NCBI GenBank assembly: GCA_021442155.1
Contig: CM038214.1
Location: forward strand, 139,724,040-139,788,039
Direction: 5' to 3'
DNA: 64,000 nucleotides
DNA from: Cymbidium sinense
Taxonomy: Eukaryota; Streptophyta; Magnoliopsida; Asparagales; Orchidaceae
A model generated the notes under the pieces. The model was not told where the DNA came from. It saw only the letters and a list, made by a program, of their open reading frames with translations, and ran no database searches. The translations under genes were made by a program, and so were the position numbers. Shown here piece by piece: positions 25,561 through 37,970 of this stretch (positions within the stretch are counted from its first letter, which is position 1; the number at the start of each line of letters is the position of its first letter).

Positions 25561-27700
25561 TTTAGGACTAGGTTTATTTTTAAATTGTTATTACTTATTT
25601 AGTTTAAGGTCTAGGTTTAGTTTATTTTAGGTTTAGGTTTAGGTTTTATTTTTTTTAGTCTAGTTTATTTTAGTTTAGGTTTTGGTTTATTTTATTTTAT
25701 TTATTTTGGGCTTAGGTTTTTTGTTAAGTTTAAATTTTTATTTAGTTTTTATTTTATTTTATTTTAGGTTAATTTTATTTTTATTTTATGTTTAGTTTTT
25801 ATTTTATTTAGGTGTTTCAGTTTTAGGTTTATTTTATTTTTTAGTTTGTTTAGGTTTTTATTAATTTTATTTTAGTTAATTTTTATTTTTTATTTTATTT
25901 TAATTTTAGGTTTAAGTTTAAGTTTAGGTTTTGGTTTAGGTTTTATTTTAGGTTTTTATTTTATTTTATTATTTTATTTTATTTTGGTTTAGGTTTTTTT
26001 ATTGATTTTATTTTTAGGATTTATTTAGTTTAGGTTTATGTTTTTATGTTTTTAGGGATTAGGGATTATAGTTTAGGGTTTAGGGTTTGTAGTTTAAGGT
26101 TTAGGGTTGTAGGTTTAGGGTTTAGGGTTTTATTTATTTATTTTTATTTTTTGAAAAAAGTAAAGTGGCGAGGTTATGTTTATTTAGTTTATTTTTTATT
26201 TTAGTTTATTTTATTATTTATTTTTATTTCAATTTATTTTTATTTTTATTTAGTTTAGATTATTTATTGTAGTTTTATTTATTTTAGCTTATTTTTTAGG
26301 TTTAGGTTTAAGTTTAAGTTTATTTTTTAGTTTAATTTTATTTTTTTATTTTAGGTTTAGGTTTTATTTTTGTTTTTTTAGGTTTAGGCTTAGGTTTTTA
26401 TTTTATTTTTCTAGGTTTAGGTTTTTATTTTAGGTTTATTTTTACGTATTATTTTTTAGTTTAGGTTTAGGATCATTTTTAGTTTATTTTATTTTATTTA
26501 TGGTTTAAGTTTAGTTTATTTTATGTTTAGGTTTAAGAATTATTTATTTTAGTTTAGGTTTAGGTTTTTTTTTATTTTTATTTTAGGTTTAAATTTTTTT
26601 TATTAGTTTTGGGTTTAGGTTTTATTTTTTTTTATTTTTAGGTTTTATTTTAAAGTTTATTTTTTAGGTATAGGTTTTTATTTAGTTTTTATTTTAGGTT
26701 TATTTTTTTTTTATTTTAGGTATAGTCTTTTTTTGTTTAGCTTTTTTATTTTTTTAGTTTAGTTTAGATTTGATTTATTTTATTTTAGTTTAGTTTTTAT
26801 TTTTTTATTTCCTTTTTAGCTTTAGGTTTAGGTTTTTATTTTATTTTATTTTGGTTTAGGTATTTTTATTTATTTTATTTTTAGGTTTTATTTAGTTTAG
26901 GTTTAGGTTTTTAGCTTTTTATGGTTTAAGGTTTAGGGTTAGTTGAGGGTTTAGGGTTTAGGGTTTAGGGTTTAGGCTTTAGGATTTAGGGGTTAAGTTT
27001 TATTTTTTAGGTTTATGTTTTTATTTAGTTTTTATTTTATTTGATTTTAGTTTTATTTTATTTTTATTTTAAGTTTAGTTTTTATTTTATTTAGGTGTTT
27101 TATTTTTGGTTCTTTTTTTATTTTTTAGTTTAGTTTAGGTTTTTATTTATTTTAATTTAGTTTATTTTTTATTTTTTAGTTTATTTATTTTTATATTTAG
27201 GTTTAGGTTTAGGTTTAGGTTTAAGTATTTTTATTTATTTTATTTAAAGAATTTACTTAGTTTAAGTTTAGTTTTAAGTTTTTAGTGTTTAGGGTTTATG
27301 ATTTACGGTTTAGGGTTTAAGGTTTCAAGTTTAGGGATTGGGGTTTATGGTTTAGGGTTTGGGGTAGTATGTTTTATGGTTTAGGGTTTAGGGTTTTAAG
27401 GTTTAGGGTTTAGGGTTTAGGGTTTAGGGTTATTTATTTATTTATATTATTTTTTATTATTATTATTTTTTTATATTAAGTAAACTAGTAGGTTTAGGTT
27501 TATTTAGTTTATTTAATTTGTTTTTTATTTATTTTATTATATTTTATTTTCTATTTTATTTTTTTATTTATTTAGTTTATTTATTTTTGGTTTATTTATT
27601 TTAGTTTATTTTTATGTTTAGTTTATTTTATTTTTATATTTAGGTTTAGGTTTTATTTTTTATTTTTAGGTTTAGGTTTAGGTTTTTATTTAATTTTTTT
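25561..27700 (+). repeat. Tandem unit 2 of the ~2.15-kb segmental repeat
   Basis: Partner of the preceding unit, with small insertions and deletions: the offset drifts from about 2123 to 2195 along its length. It contains the second AAAGTGGC module variant (26151) and a standard module at about 27473 (AAGTAAACTAGTAGG). Divergence between the units looks mild compared with the rest of the array, so this duplication is more recent than the basic satellite. Exact edges cannot be placed by eye in such repetitive sequence. Confidence 0.75.
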
Positions 27701-29287
27701 TAGGTTTAGGTTTTAGGTTTTTATTTTTGGTTTATTTTTAGGTATTATTTTTTAGTTTAGGACTAGGATTATTTTTATTTTATTTTATTTTATTTATGGT
27801 TTAGATATCGGTTTAGGTTTAACTTCTATTTATTTTGGTTTAAGTTTATGTTTTTTCAAGGTTTATATTTTTTTTACTTTAGGGTTTGGGTTTTATTTTT
27901 ATTTGTTTTAAGTTTTATTTTAAGGTTTCTTTTTTAGGTTTAGGTTTTTATTTAGTTTTATTTAGGTTTATTTTATATTTATTTTAAGTTTAGGTTTTAT
28001 TTTATTTAGGTATTTTATTTTTTAGTTTAGTTTTGGTTTTATTTTATTTTATTTTAGATTAGTTTTTATTTTTTAGTTTATTTTCTTTTTATGTTTAGGT
28101 CTAGGTTTAGGTTTATGTTTAGTTTAATTTTCAGTTTATGTTTTTGTTTTATTTTATTTTGCTTTGGTTTTTTTATTTATTTTCTTTTTAGGTTATATTT
28201 AATTTAGGTTTAAGTTTGTAGCTTTTGAGGGTTTAGGGTTCAGGGTTAGTTAAGGGTTTAGGATTTTTGATTTAGGGTTTAGGTTTTAGGGTTTAGGTTT
28301 TAGGGTTTAGGGTTTTAGGGTTTAGGGTTTAGGGTTTCAGGTTTAGTGTTTAGGGTTTTAGGGCTTAGGGTTTATGGCTTAGGGTTGTAAGTTTAATGTT
28401 TAGGTTTTAGGTTTTTTATTTTAGTTTATTTTTTAGGTTTAGGTTTACGTTTATTTTTTTAGTTTAGTTTTATTTTTATTTTAGTTTTTATTTTTAGGTT
28501 TAGGTTTAGGTTTTTATTTTAATTTTTTAGGTTTAAATTTTAGGTTTTTATTTTAGGTTTCTTTTTAGGTATTATTTTTTAGTTTAGGTTTAGGATTTAG
28601 TTTATTTTATTTTATTTATGGTTTAGGTTTAGGGTTTAATTTATTTTAGCAGGTTAACTTTTATTTATTTTAATTTAGGCTTAGGTTTATTATTTTTTAT
28701 TTTAGGTTTAGAATTTTTTATTATTTTAGGGTTTAGGTTTTATTTTTTATTTGTTTTTTAAGTTTTATTTTTAGGTTTATTTTTTAGTTTTAGGTTTTTA
28801 TTTTATTTTAATTTAGGCTTATTTTATTTATATTTTAGGTTTTGTTTTTATTTTATTTAGGTTTTTTAATATTTTATTTAGTTTAGGTTTTATTTATTTT
28901 TTAGTTTTAGTTTTTATTTTATTTTGTTTTTAAGTTTAGGTTTAGGTTTAATTTTTAGTTTAGTTGTTTATTATATTTAATTTTGGTTTCAATTTCTTAT
29001 TTATTTTATTTTTAGTTTTATTTAGTTTAAGTATAGTTTTTTAGCTTTTTAGTGTTTCAGCTTCAGGGTTAGTTGATGGTTTAGGGTTTAGGGTTTAGGA
29101 TTTTGATTTAGGGTTGAGGGTTTAGGGTTTAGGGTTTAGGTTTTAGGGTTTAGGGTTTAGGGTTTAGTGTTTATGGTTTAGGGTTTTTAGGGCTTAGAGT
29201 TTTAGGTTTAGGGTTTACGATTTAGGGTATAGGTTTTAGGTATAGGGTTTAGGTTTTAGTTTAGGGTTTATGTTTTTGATTTTTTTT
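27701..29287 (+). repeat. Telomere-like higher-order satellite (array A3, right part)
   Basis: Two further units. Canonical clusters lie at about 28225-28420 and 29050-29275, each preceded by the lead-in ending in TTAGCTTTT and by a GGTTAGTTGA/GGTTAGTTAAGG phrase also found in the 2.15-kb units. After the first cluster the T-run module is lost or eroded; after the second, the GRP fragment occupies its place at 29288. Confidence 0.86.
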
Positions 29288-29738
29288 AACAGAGAACAAA
29301 TTCATATTCAACCTTTCTTCTTTTAGATTTCATCAACAAAGTAACACAGAAAGTTTTCTAAGACACAAGCGACGACCTAAATAAAAAATGAGCACGCATA
29401 GAGAAAATCAAAACCCTAGATAACTAGAATCGTATGTACTATAAAGACACAGTTTCATAAGCAGTAGATCAAATCGGTCATTCTTCAATTTCTCTAGTTC
29501 CCATCAGAACCACTATGACCTCTCAACTAGCCAAATCCACCACGGCTATAACCTTCATCGCTCCTCCCACCTCCATAACCACTAGTGCTCCGATCACCAC
29601 CTCCATATCCACCAACACCTCAAGATCCTCCACCAACCCTGTGATGACCACTGGCTCCACCTTTGCCTCCACTACTAGATCTAGACTGAGCCTAGTTGAT
29701 GGTGATGTTCCAGTCGTTAAGGATCTACCCATTCTTAG
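29288..29738 (-). pseudogene. Glycine-rich RNA-binding protein fragment, copy 3
   Basis: The minus-strand frame reads ITIN-stop-AQSRSSSGGKGG, then a Gly-rich tail with GGYGGGD and SGYGGGRSDEGYSRGG, and ends GSDGN-stop-RN-stop. There are four or more internal stops, but the frame is otherwise kept from the RRM end to the C-terminus (stop at about 29485-29487). The stop before AQSR is shared with copies 1 and 5. The Trp-to-stop change in the terminal GNWRN is shared with copies 1 and 2. The 3' UTR-like portion continues to 29288. Both overlapping open frames in other registers are shadows. Confidence 0.84.
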
Positions 29739-30590
29739 GGGTTAGGTTTCTTTTTTAATTTATTTAGTTACTTTAGGTTTAGGTTTAGGGTTTGTTGTTT
29801 AGGGTTTAGGGTTTAGGGTTAGGGTTTAGGGTTTAGGGTGTAGGGTTTATAGTTTACAGTTTAGGGTTTAGGTTTTTTTTTAAATTAATTAAACTAGAAA
29901 GTTTAGGTTTATTTAGCTTAATTTTTATTTATTTTAGTCTATTTTAGTATTTATTTTTATTTAGTTTAGTTTATTTTTTAGGTTTATTTATTTTAGTTTA
30001 GTTTTTTTATTTAGTTTATTTTTTAAGTTATCTTTAGGTTTGAATTTATGTTTTTTTGAGTTTTATTTTTATTTTACTTTCTAAGTTTAGGTTTTATTTT
30101 TTATTTTTAGGTTTAGATTTATATTTTTTTTTATTTTTTTAGGTTTAGGCTTTAGGTTCTTATTTTAGGTTTATTTTTAGGTTTTATTTTTAGTTTAGGT
30201 TTAGGTTTATTTTTATTTTATTTTATTTAGTTTAGGTTTAGGTTTAGGTTTTATTTATTTTCGTTTAGTTTATATTAGTTTAGGTTTAGGTTTATTTTAT
30301 TTTATTTATCTTATTTTTATTTTAGGTTTAGATTTTTTTTGTTTAGGGTTTAGGTTTTATTTTTAAGTTTATTTTTTAGGCTTAGGATTTTATTTAGTTT
30401 TTATTTTATTTTATTTTAGGTTTATTTTATTTTTATTTTATTTAAGTTTTTTATTCTTATGTTTATTTTATTTTTAGTTTAGTTTTGGTTTTTATTTATT
30501 TTATTTTTGTTTATTTTTATTAGTTTATTATATTATATTTTTAGGTTTAGGTTTAGGTTTTAGTTTAGGTTTTTATTTTATTTTAGACTC
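29739..30590 (+). repeat. Telomere-like array (A4) ending at a truncated retrotransposon
   Basis: A canonical cluster at about 29770-29870 is followed by the T-run module at about 29882 (AATTAATTAAACTAGAAAG) and 0.7 kb of T-rich TTTATTTTAG sequence. The right edge at about 30590 is abrupt: the next bases encode the catalytic region of a gypsy reverse transcriptase, with no LTR between. Confidence 0.88.
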
Positions 30591-33010
30591 GAATCTTTGA
30601 TGAACTCATTCATTATCAAGTCGAGTGCTTTGTCGATGATCTTGTGGTCAAAAGTTGAGAAAAGGATGACCATCTCTTTGACTTGAGAGTAGTTTTGAAC
30701 AGTTAAGGCAATTTAACCTCAAAATAAACCCCTTGAAGTGTGCATTCAGAGAAGTTTCAGAGAAATTCCTTAGCTTTATTATCCGACACCAGGGAATCAA
30801 AATCAATCCAAAGAAGATCAAATCGATATTAGAAATGCCACCTCCTAAAAGTTTAACTCAACTCTGATCATTCAGAGGGTGGTTGGCATAACTAAAATGC
30901 TTTATATCCAATCTATCGGGAAGATGTCAGCCATTCTCACCACTTGTTGGAAAGGATGCCAAGTTCAAGTGGGATAACAAGTGTGAGTATGCCTTCAAAG
31001 ACATCAAGTAATAGCTAATGACGCTGTCGATTCTAGCATTCCCTATCCCGGGAAAGCCGGTCGAACTTTACACTGCTTGGTTAAACAAGTCCCTTGGTGC
31101 TTTGTTGGTCCAAGCCAATGATGAAGGGAGGGAAAATGCACTCTACTACCTCAACCATCATCTAATCCCTACTGAGGCTAATTATCCACCCATTGAGAAG
31201 CATTGCCTAACTTTAATATTTGCATCCTAAAAGCTACAACACTACATGCTTCCTCATAAGGTGAACTTAATCTCTAGGATCAATCCACTATAGTATCTCA
31301 AGACACAACCAACACTATCGGGATGATTGGCACGATGGTTCATGATCCTCTCGCAGTTTGACATTACCTTTGTATCCCTCCATGCCGTGGAAGGACAAGT
31401 GCAAGTTCTTAGCAGCACACCCACTTCTTGCTGACTCTCCACTTAGTGATGATCTCCCCGATGAATAATTTATTAAATCAGGGGAGACTAGCATTCACTA
31501 CTAGGAGATGTACTTTGATGGTGTGGCTTCCTCTCAAAGAGGAGAAGAACCACAATCTAATATTCTAGGAAAGGCAGGGGTAGGAATAGTTCTCATAACG
31601 CCTGATCATGATGTGATGAGATTCGCATATCATATATCCAATCTTTACACCAACAACAAAGTCGAATATGATGCTCTGATTGCGGTCTAGAGTATTCTAT
31701 TACTCTAAGCTTCTAGAACATCAACTTCTTTGGGGATTCCCAACTAATTATCAACCAACTCACTAGGCCATATAAGGTTATGAAGCCCAAGCTCCATCAC
31801 TACCACAAGTACACCATGATTCCTTGAAGAGAGAATGTCATAGCATTTCTTTATCTAAGCTTACTAAGGAGTTGGCATATTTGGAGGATGAGTCCATATC
31901 AATATAGGTCCAAAATAGACAAGTCTTATCCCTTATTGATATTAAACTCATCAAAAAATAGTCTCTTGAAGGGGAGGTTGCCATTGCCAAGAAGGACTAG
32001 AGTTAGATTGGAGGCAACCATTCATGGATTACCTAAATAAAGGTAAACTACATCAATAGAAGTCCCAAGCCCATCAGATGAAGCAGAGAGAACTTTTAGA
32101 TGCTATTGTGGATGGTGTCTTGTACCGATGGTCTTTCAATCATATGTGATTATGTTGTTTAAACAAGCACAAAGCCGTAAGATCGTGACTAGGGTACACA
32201 GAAGATTATGTGGAGCCAACCAATCCAGTCCGAAGATGAACGCCATGATCAAGAGACTACGATACTACTTGCCGTCGATGATCAAAGATTGCATGGATAT
32301 GGCTAGGTGATGCCACCATTGTCAAATACATGATGTGGTCCTACACCAACCACCCAACATTCTACATCCTACATTGGCCTCAGGCCATTCGAGTGATGGG
32401 GTACCGACATAGTGGGTCTGATTGATCCTCCTTCTTCCAAGGGTCATCGGTTCATCTTGCTTACTATTGATAGTAGCATGGGAATTTAATTGAAGCCTTG
32501 TGGGCCTATCACACCACATATAGAACTTGAGCTCAATCTAATCCTTTTCTTCTTAGTGTATGGGTCCAAAGTCATTCTACCATTAGAAGTCCAACTCCCA
32601 TCACTATGGATAGCTGTGAGTAGCAAGATCACAATAGAGCAGAATGTCTAATTGCGGTTAGAAAAGCTTAAAGGTTTGGAGGGAGACACTTGTGGGCATT
32701 CCAAAAGCTCGAGTTGTACAAAGCTAAAATGATTCAAGCTCACAACAAGTTGGTTTGTTCTAGATCTCTTCATGTAGGAGAGCTTATTTTAGTTCTAAGG
32801 AGACCGATTATTGCCCGTCATAAGATGGGAGGAAAGTTTGAACCCTCTTGGGAAGGCCCTTTTCCATTGAGAAGGCCTACCAAGGAGGACCTTATCAGCT
32901 TATTAATCATAAGGGAGAATGCCCAATGCTTCTAATCAACATGCTCTACATAAAGAAATATTATAAGTCATGTTTAAAAATAATTATTATCAATGAAAAT
33001 TCCATTTCAA
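30591..33010 (+). mobile_element. Ty3/gypsy fragment G3: RT palm, RNase H, second RNase H, integrase
   Basis: Domains in order. 30591-30900: reverse transcriptase from the FVDDLVVKS motif (YVDD type) onward, so fingers and early palm are missing. 31018-31260: RNase H (ELYTAWLNKSLGALL, NYPPIEKHCLTLIFAS). 31508-31690: a second, archaeal-like RNase H (MYFDGVASS, GVGIVLITPDHD, NNKVEYDALIAV). 32128-32310: integrase zinc-binding domain (HRRLCGANQS). 32390-32520: a stub of the integrase core. 32690-32935: the C-terminal domain (KFEPSWEGPF). Two RNase H domains in this order are a hallmark of Tat-type elements. Stops and frameshifts interrupt all parts, and most of the integrase core is deleted at about 32475. 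Confidence 0.86.
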
Positions 33011-35560
33011 ATTGAATCTCTTCCATGTTGAAAGTATTCTTATTTGGAATCTGCCACCACATATTTAGGGTAGGTGTAAGAAACCTGAGCTGCATCTTAT
33101 CCTTCATCGACACAATATAAACACAAACTGCACACAAACATATAAAATAAACACATATCTTTTATTTTGGGCTACTTTGAGTTGAGATAATGCCCCAAGC
33201 GAAACTCACTCAGTAGCTGCTATAGGTGAATGATGTGCTACCCTGCTAGCGTGTCATTAGAGTGGTCATCTTGCTTTAGGGGATGTAAGTCTACTACACT
33301 TTCCATCCTTACTAAGCCACAACACACTAACGAGTGCCTTGTTAGTTTAATAGGCCTTACTGCGTGGCCAATAAGCTACCTCATGTTGCCTTTGTTTAAG
33401 AGGATGTGAGTCTGCCTTGCTTTCTTATTAGATTAGCTTTCGTAGCTGACTAGGTTGATTATATTTGAGGTCTAGGATAAGTCCCCTAGTGTCTCCTTCC
33501 CTCCTGAATGCTTCAAGTCTGGGTGCAATCTTTTATCTAGGCTCCTTGCTTAATAGTCGCTCTAGGTCAAATAGCAGTTGTCCCACTGACGACAAACTAT
33601 CCTGATGATCATTTCCGCTTGGAAAGTCATAAGCCTACATGATTTTTTTCTAGGTTGATCATTGCACACTGATAGGAACCTTAGGTTGGTTAGATCTCAC
33701 TATGCTGACGGATACATCACTCATGCTAATGGATACACCTTAGGTTGGTTGGTTCTCGCACCTTAGGATACACCAATCATGGTAGATGTACGTCGGCTAT
33801 TCTTTCTCTTTGAGTTGCCCACTGTACACCTATAGGCTTTCTTTTATAGGGCTCAAGATAACACCCCTAGCAACACCTCCTTTGTGCAAACCATACTTGG
33901 ATCATGTCCTTTGCAACCCCATTTAGACACTACCAGGGTTACTATCAGATTGGACAATTCCCCTCTCCTAATAACCACCCATGTGGTTGGAGAACCTGTC
34001 TTATGGATATGCAGATTCTCTCTTTATCCATTAAATCTATGATAGATCAAAGCTGATATAGCCTCTTCTCAGTGTGGTCCCTCGCATAGCAATAGGGTCC
34101 ACATAAATATATAAAAAAATATTTATTCACTTGTGGATTAGAAGCACACCATAGTGGTACCTTTTCCAAAGTAGGTATCCTATCTTTAGGGCAGTGTCAT
34201 CAAAACTCTCTATAGGAATCACCTGACTACTCCTGAGTTGATATAAGTTCCCAACAATATTCACTCAGTAGTCACCTGTAAGTTTGGTTCGATTTGTTGT
34301 GCTACCAACAGGTCACCCCAACACTTGTTCCTTGGTTTAGAAGATGTAAGTTTGCTACGCCTTCTTCCTAGCATAGTCGTTGCTCACCAAAAGGCAACCC
34401 CTTAGGTTAGCTAGCTGTACCCCATGGCAAGTAGACTATCCTTTTTCATTTGTAAATTTGAGATAGGACAAGTTTGATACAGTCCCTTCTCCATGGGTCC
34501 ATCGCACACCGACAAGGTCTATAAATTAAATCTATCAAATTTGACCGAGCTCACATTTCCAATGGATATTCCCTCAATTTCAAATCAAACTAAACCAAAT
34601 AAACCATATTAAATCACATGAAATTAAGATAAAATTAATCTTGACTACTTTTGAGTTGACATAAGTCCCCAATGACATTCACTCAGTAGTCGCCCTAGGT
34701 TAAGATCGATTCATTGTGCGTCCAACAGGTCACCATAGCGATTATTCCTCACTTTGGAAGATGTAAAAGTGTTATGCCTCTTCCTAACATAGCCATTGCA
34801 CACCGAAAGGAAATGACTTAGGTTGGCTAGCTCTACCCCGTAGCTGATAGACTATCCTTTTGGATTTGTAAACTTGAGGTAGGTCAAGGCTGATATATTA
34901 CCTTCTCAATGGGTCCATTGCACACTGACTGGGTCCATACATTAACTCAGATTAAATTGAACCCAATTTGATTTTCCCCAGTCGAGTTAAATCACACCCT
35001 TCTCCCTAGTGGAGCCCCAAATCATATATAAATAAGTCAAGCAAATAAATCAAATTCAGAACCAACCGCTCTAGTGGAGCCAAATAAACCAACTCCCCCA
35101 ATAGAGTCTAAATCAAAGAAATCCAACCAAACTCTTATCCCCAGCAGATACATCTACACACATCTATAAAATCAAACTCAAATCCTATTCCCTAGTGGAT
35201 AGCCCAAACTTGCTTCCATAGTGAAAGGTTCATATACCCAATCCCCAAATGAACTCAAGCCCATATCTCTAGCATATATGCCTCCACATCAATTAAAATA
35301 AAACAAATTAAAGTCGATTCGATCTTAATCCCTGGTGGATTAAAGATTCTTATCCCCAGTAGTTTTCTTTCCATAAATTATATAATCAAATCAGATTCAA
35401 ATCTTATCCCCAACAGATTTTTTTCTTCTATGATCTCAACATAGACACCTCACATGTCATGTCCAATGCATGTGTGATCCCCTATGGATCTCCCTCCATG
35501 TGCTTGACATGGAAATCTCATCAAATCTTATTTCTTCTCTTATGCACACCTTTAATACTT
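33011..35560 (+). mobile_element. Non-coding 3' region of gypsy G3 with ~0.4-kb tandem repeats
   Basis: Downstream of integrase lies a family of imperfect repeats. Related phrases built on 'GAGTTGAnATAAGTCCCC...CACTCAGTAG...CAACAGGTCACC...GATGTAAGT' begin near 33178, 34236 and 34653; the last two are about 417 bases apart. Related sequence is at 5160-5290 (G1) and 63716-63840 (G4). The final part (34970-35420) has short CCCCAGTGGA/CCCTAGTGGAT phrases between A-rich spacers, as in G1 at 6540-6810. No gene is seen. Tandem repeats in the 3' untranslated region are known from large plant gypsy elements. Confidence 0.65.
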
Positions 35561-37020
35561 CAACCGAAAGCCTAACAATGTATTCATTCAAATTACATCA
35601 TCTTAACATTGTAATCAACATTTTATGATTTGTGATGTTGCAAGCTCAAACTAACTATACAATATCATGCTAAACATATTATAGTGTGAATTAACACACT
35701 ATATTATATTATAAAATATGATGTTATATTATAATTTCCTATTATATAATATATTGTCTAACATTACACCTCATTAGAATCACTTAAAAGGAACAAATAA
35801 AAACTTTTCTCAAAATATGAATAATGTTCATTTTGGATGTAAAATTATTATTTTTTCTATTCAAAATGGTACAAAATAGCATAATTTTGGTGTTGCTTCT
35901 TGGTGTGTGTTATGAATTTGGCCAAATTCTTCCATCTTAACCTTCAAATTAACATTTTTGTGAGTTTTGACCCAATCTATTATAACAAAAGTAAAACATA
36001 CTAAAATGTACAATAACATTTAGTAACACACCACCACAATCATATATATGTGAAGTTATATTGTTATGAACATTATATTTTAATATGTCTTCATATAATA
36101 TATTATCTTACATTACACCGTAAAATGAATTACTTTAAGCAAAAAATTATAAAATTTGGTTCAAAAATGAACATTTATTTTGGATGCAAAATTCCATTCT
36201 TTTGATGAAATGACACACCACAACACACCCCCAATGATTTTCCCTAAAGCTTACCTTAAATTTGGCCAAATCCATCATCTTATACTATAAATTAGTATTT
36301 TTATGAATTATACCAGTACAAACTCTATTACATCATACTATAACAAACTAAAATATGTTAAACAATGAGTAATAATACATAATAGTATGTTATAATGCAT
36401 GATGCTATGCTATGTTATGGCATCCTATATTATAATATACTATAACATATTATATTATATTGCATCACATCATAAGGGATTGCTTAAGATAAAAAATCAT
36501 AAAATTAGTCTAAATAATAAATAACTATATATTTTAGTTGTATCACTTACATATTTTTAATGGAAGTTATATATTATGATGTCATGCTCTACCTATTATG
36601 AATTTGGCCAAATTCCACCATTTTAAAGTCTAAATCAAAATTTTTTATAAATAATGCTAGCATAGGCTTGACTGCATGATTGTAAAATACTAAAAAAATT
36701 TAAAATGTGCAGAACAATATATTATGATATATGATGTTATACTATGCTACAACATATAATATTTATTTTGTACATAAAATCTTACTTTTAGACTATTGGT
36801 GTAGGACACCTTTGGTACTACAACCTAATTCCCACTTCAAATTTAACAAATTTCATCATCTGATTTATTAAATAAACATTTTATGATTTATATTAATATA
36901 GACTATAGGGCGCAATACCATAATATACTAAAACATTTTAAAACATTATATAACATCCAAAAACACATCACTACATGCTCAAATAAATGATGCTACATTA
37001 TACTATAATATATGGTATTA
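35561..37020. repeat. AT-rich tandem repeat of ~0.25-0.35-kb units
   Basis: Four units each contain TTTGGCCAAATTCnnCCATCTTA or its remnant, then 'AAATTAnnATTTTTnTGA' and 'ACTAAAATnT' phrases. Anchor positions are about 35935, 36260, 36605 and 36845 (the last eroded to AACAAATTTCATCATC). Between anchors are ATTATATTATA stretches. It sits between the G3 3' region and the telomere-like array. It may be a tail of the same retrotransposon or an independent satellite. No open frame of note. Confidence 0.62.
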
Positions 37021-37491
37021 TAATATGATTTAGGGTAAGGGTTTAGGGTATTAAAATCTTTAATAATAAAGTGAAAGTCTCTTGAAGACATTTTCTTTAG
37101 CTACCATAACTATGTTAAGATTAGGTGATTCTTTAGCTCTACCCTAATGACATCTTTATTCAAGGTCTAGGGTTTAAGGTTTAGGGTTAGGGTTTATGGT
37201 TAATTTAGGGTTTAGGGTTTAGGGTTAATTTATGGTTTAGGGTTTAGAGTTAGCTTAGGGTTTAGGTTTTAGGGTTTAGGGTTTAGGGTTTGGGGTTTAA
37301 GGTTTAGGGTTATATGTTATAGGTTTTAGGGTTTAGGGTTTAGGGTTTTATCTTTTAGAGTTTAGGGTTTAGGGTTCAGGGTTTTGGGTTTTAGAGTTTA
37401 GGGTTTAGGGTTTAGGGTTTAGGTTTTAGGTTTTAGGTTTTAGGTTTTGGATTTAAGTTTTAGTTTAGGGTTTAGGGTTTAAGGTTTTTTT
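37021..37491 (+). repeat. Telomere-like array (A5, part 1)
   Basis: A short GATTTAGGGTAAGGGTTTAGGG start at about 37029 is followed by about 100 bases of unique-looking sequence (37050-37160) and then a canonical TTTAGGG block to 37490. The unique patch is not found elsewhere in the window by eye. The block ends in a T-run and the GRP fragment. Confidence 0.85.
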
Positions 37492-37970
37492 AATAGAGAA
37501 CAAATTTAGATTCAACATTTCTTATTTTTGATTTCATCAACCAAGTAACACCCTAAGTTTTTTAAGATACAAGCGACGACATAGATAAAAAATGAGCACC
37601 CATAGAGCAAATCAAAAACCCTAGATAAGTAGAACCATCTCTACTGTAAAGACACTTCCATAAGTAGCATATCAGATCAACTGTTCTTTAGTTTCTCCAG
37701 CTCCCATCTGAACCACCCCTGCCTCTTGAGTTGGGATCCTCCATAATTTCCTTTATTTCTCCCTCTGCCACCACCATGGATGTAATGTCCATCACTCCTC
37801 CCACCTCCAGAACCACTAATACTCCGACCACCACCTCCATATCCACCAGTACCTCTAGATCCCCCACCACCACTATGATAATCACCACCTTCACCTTCGC
37901 CTCCACCGCCAGATCTAGACTGAGCCCAATTGATGGTGATGTTCCTGCTGTCAAGGTTCTACTCATTCTT
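37492..37970 (-). pseudogene. Glycine-rich RNA-binding protein fragment, copy 4
   Basis: The minus strand reads NLDSRNITINWAQSRSGGGG, the only copy with Trp (TGG) where copies 1, 3 and 5 have TAG. The Gly-rich tail (GGDYHSGGGGSRGTGGYGGGG) is open for about 90 codons, then a frameshift follows. In the next frame the C-terminus reads SRGRGGSDGSWRN-stop, with the Trp intact, close to the family's usual ending (stop at 37688-37690). About 195 bases of 3' UTR-like sequence follow. It is one of the two best-preserved copies but still lacks the whole N-terminal half of the RRM. Confidence 0.86.
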
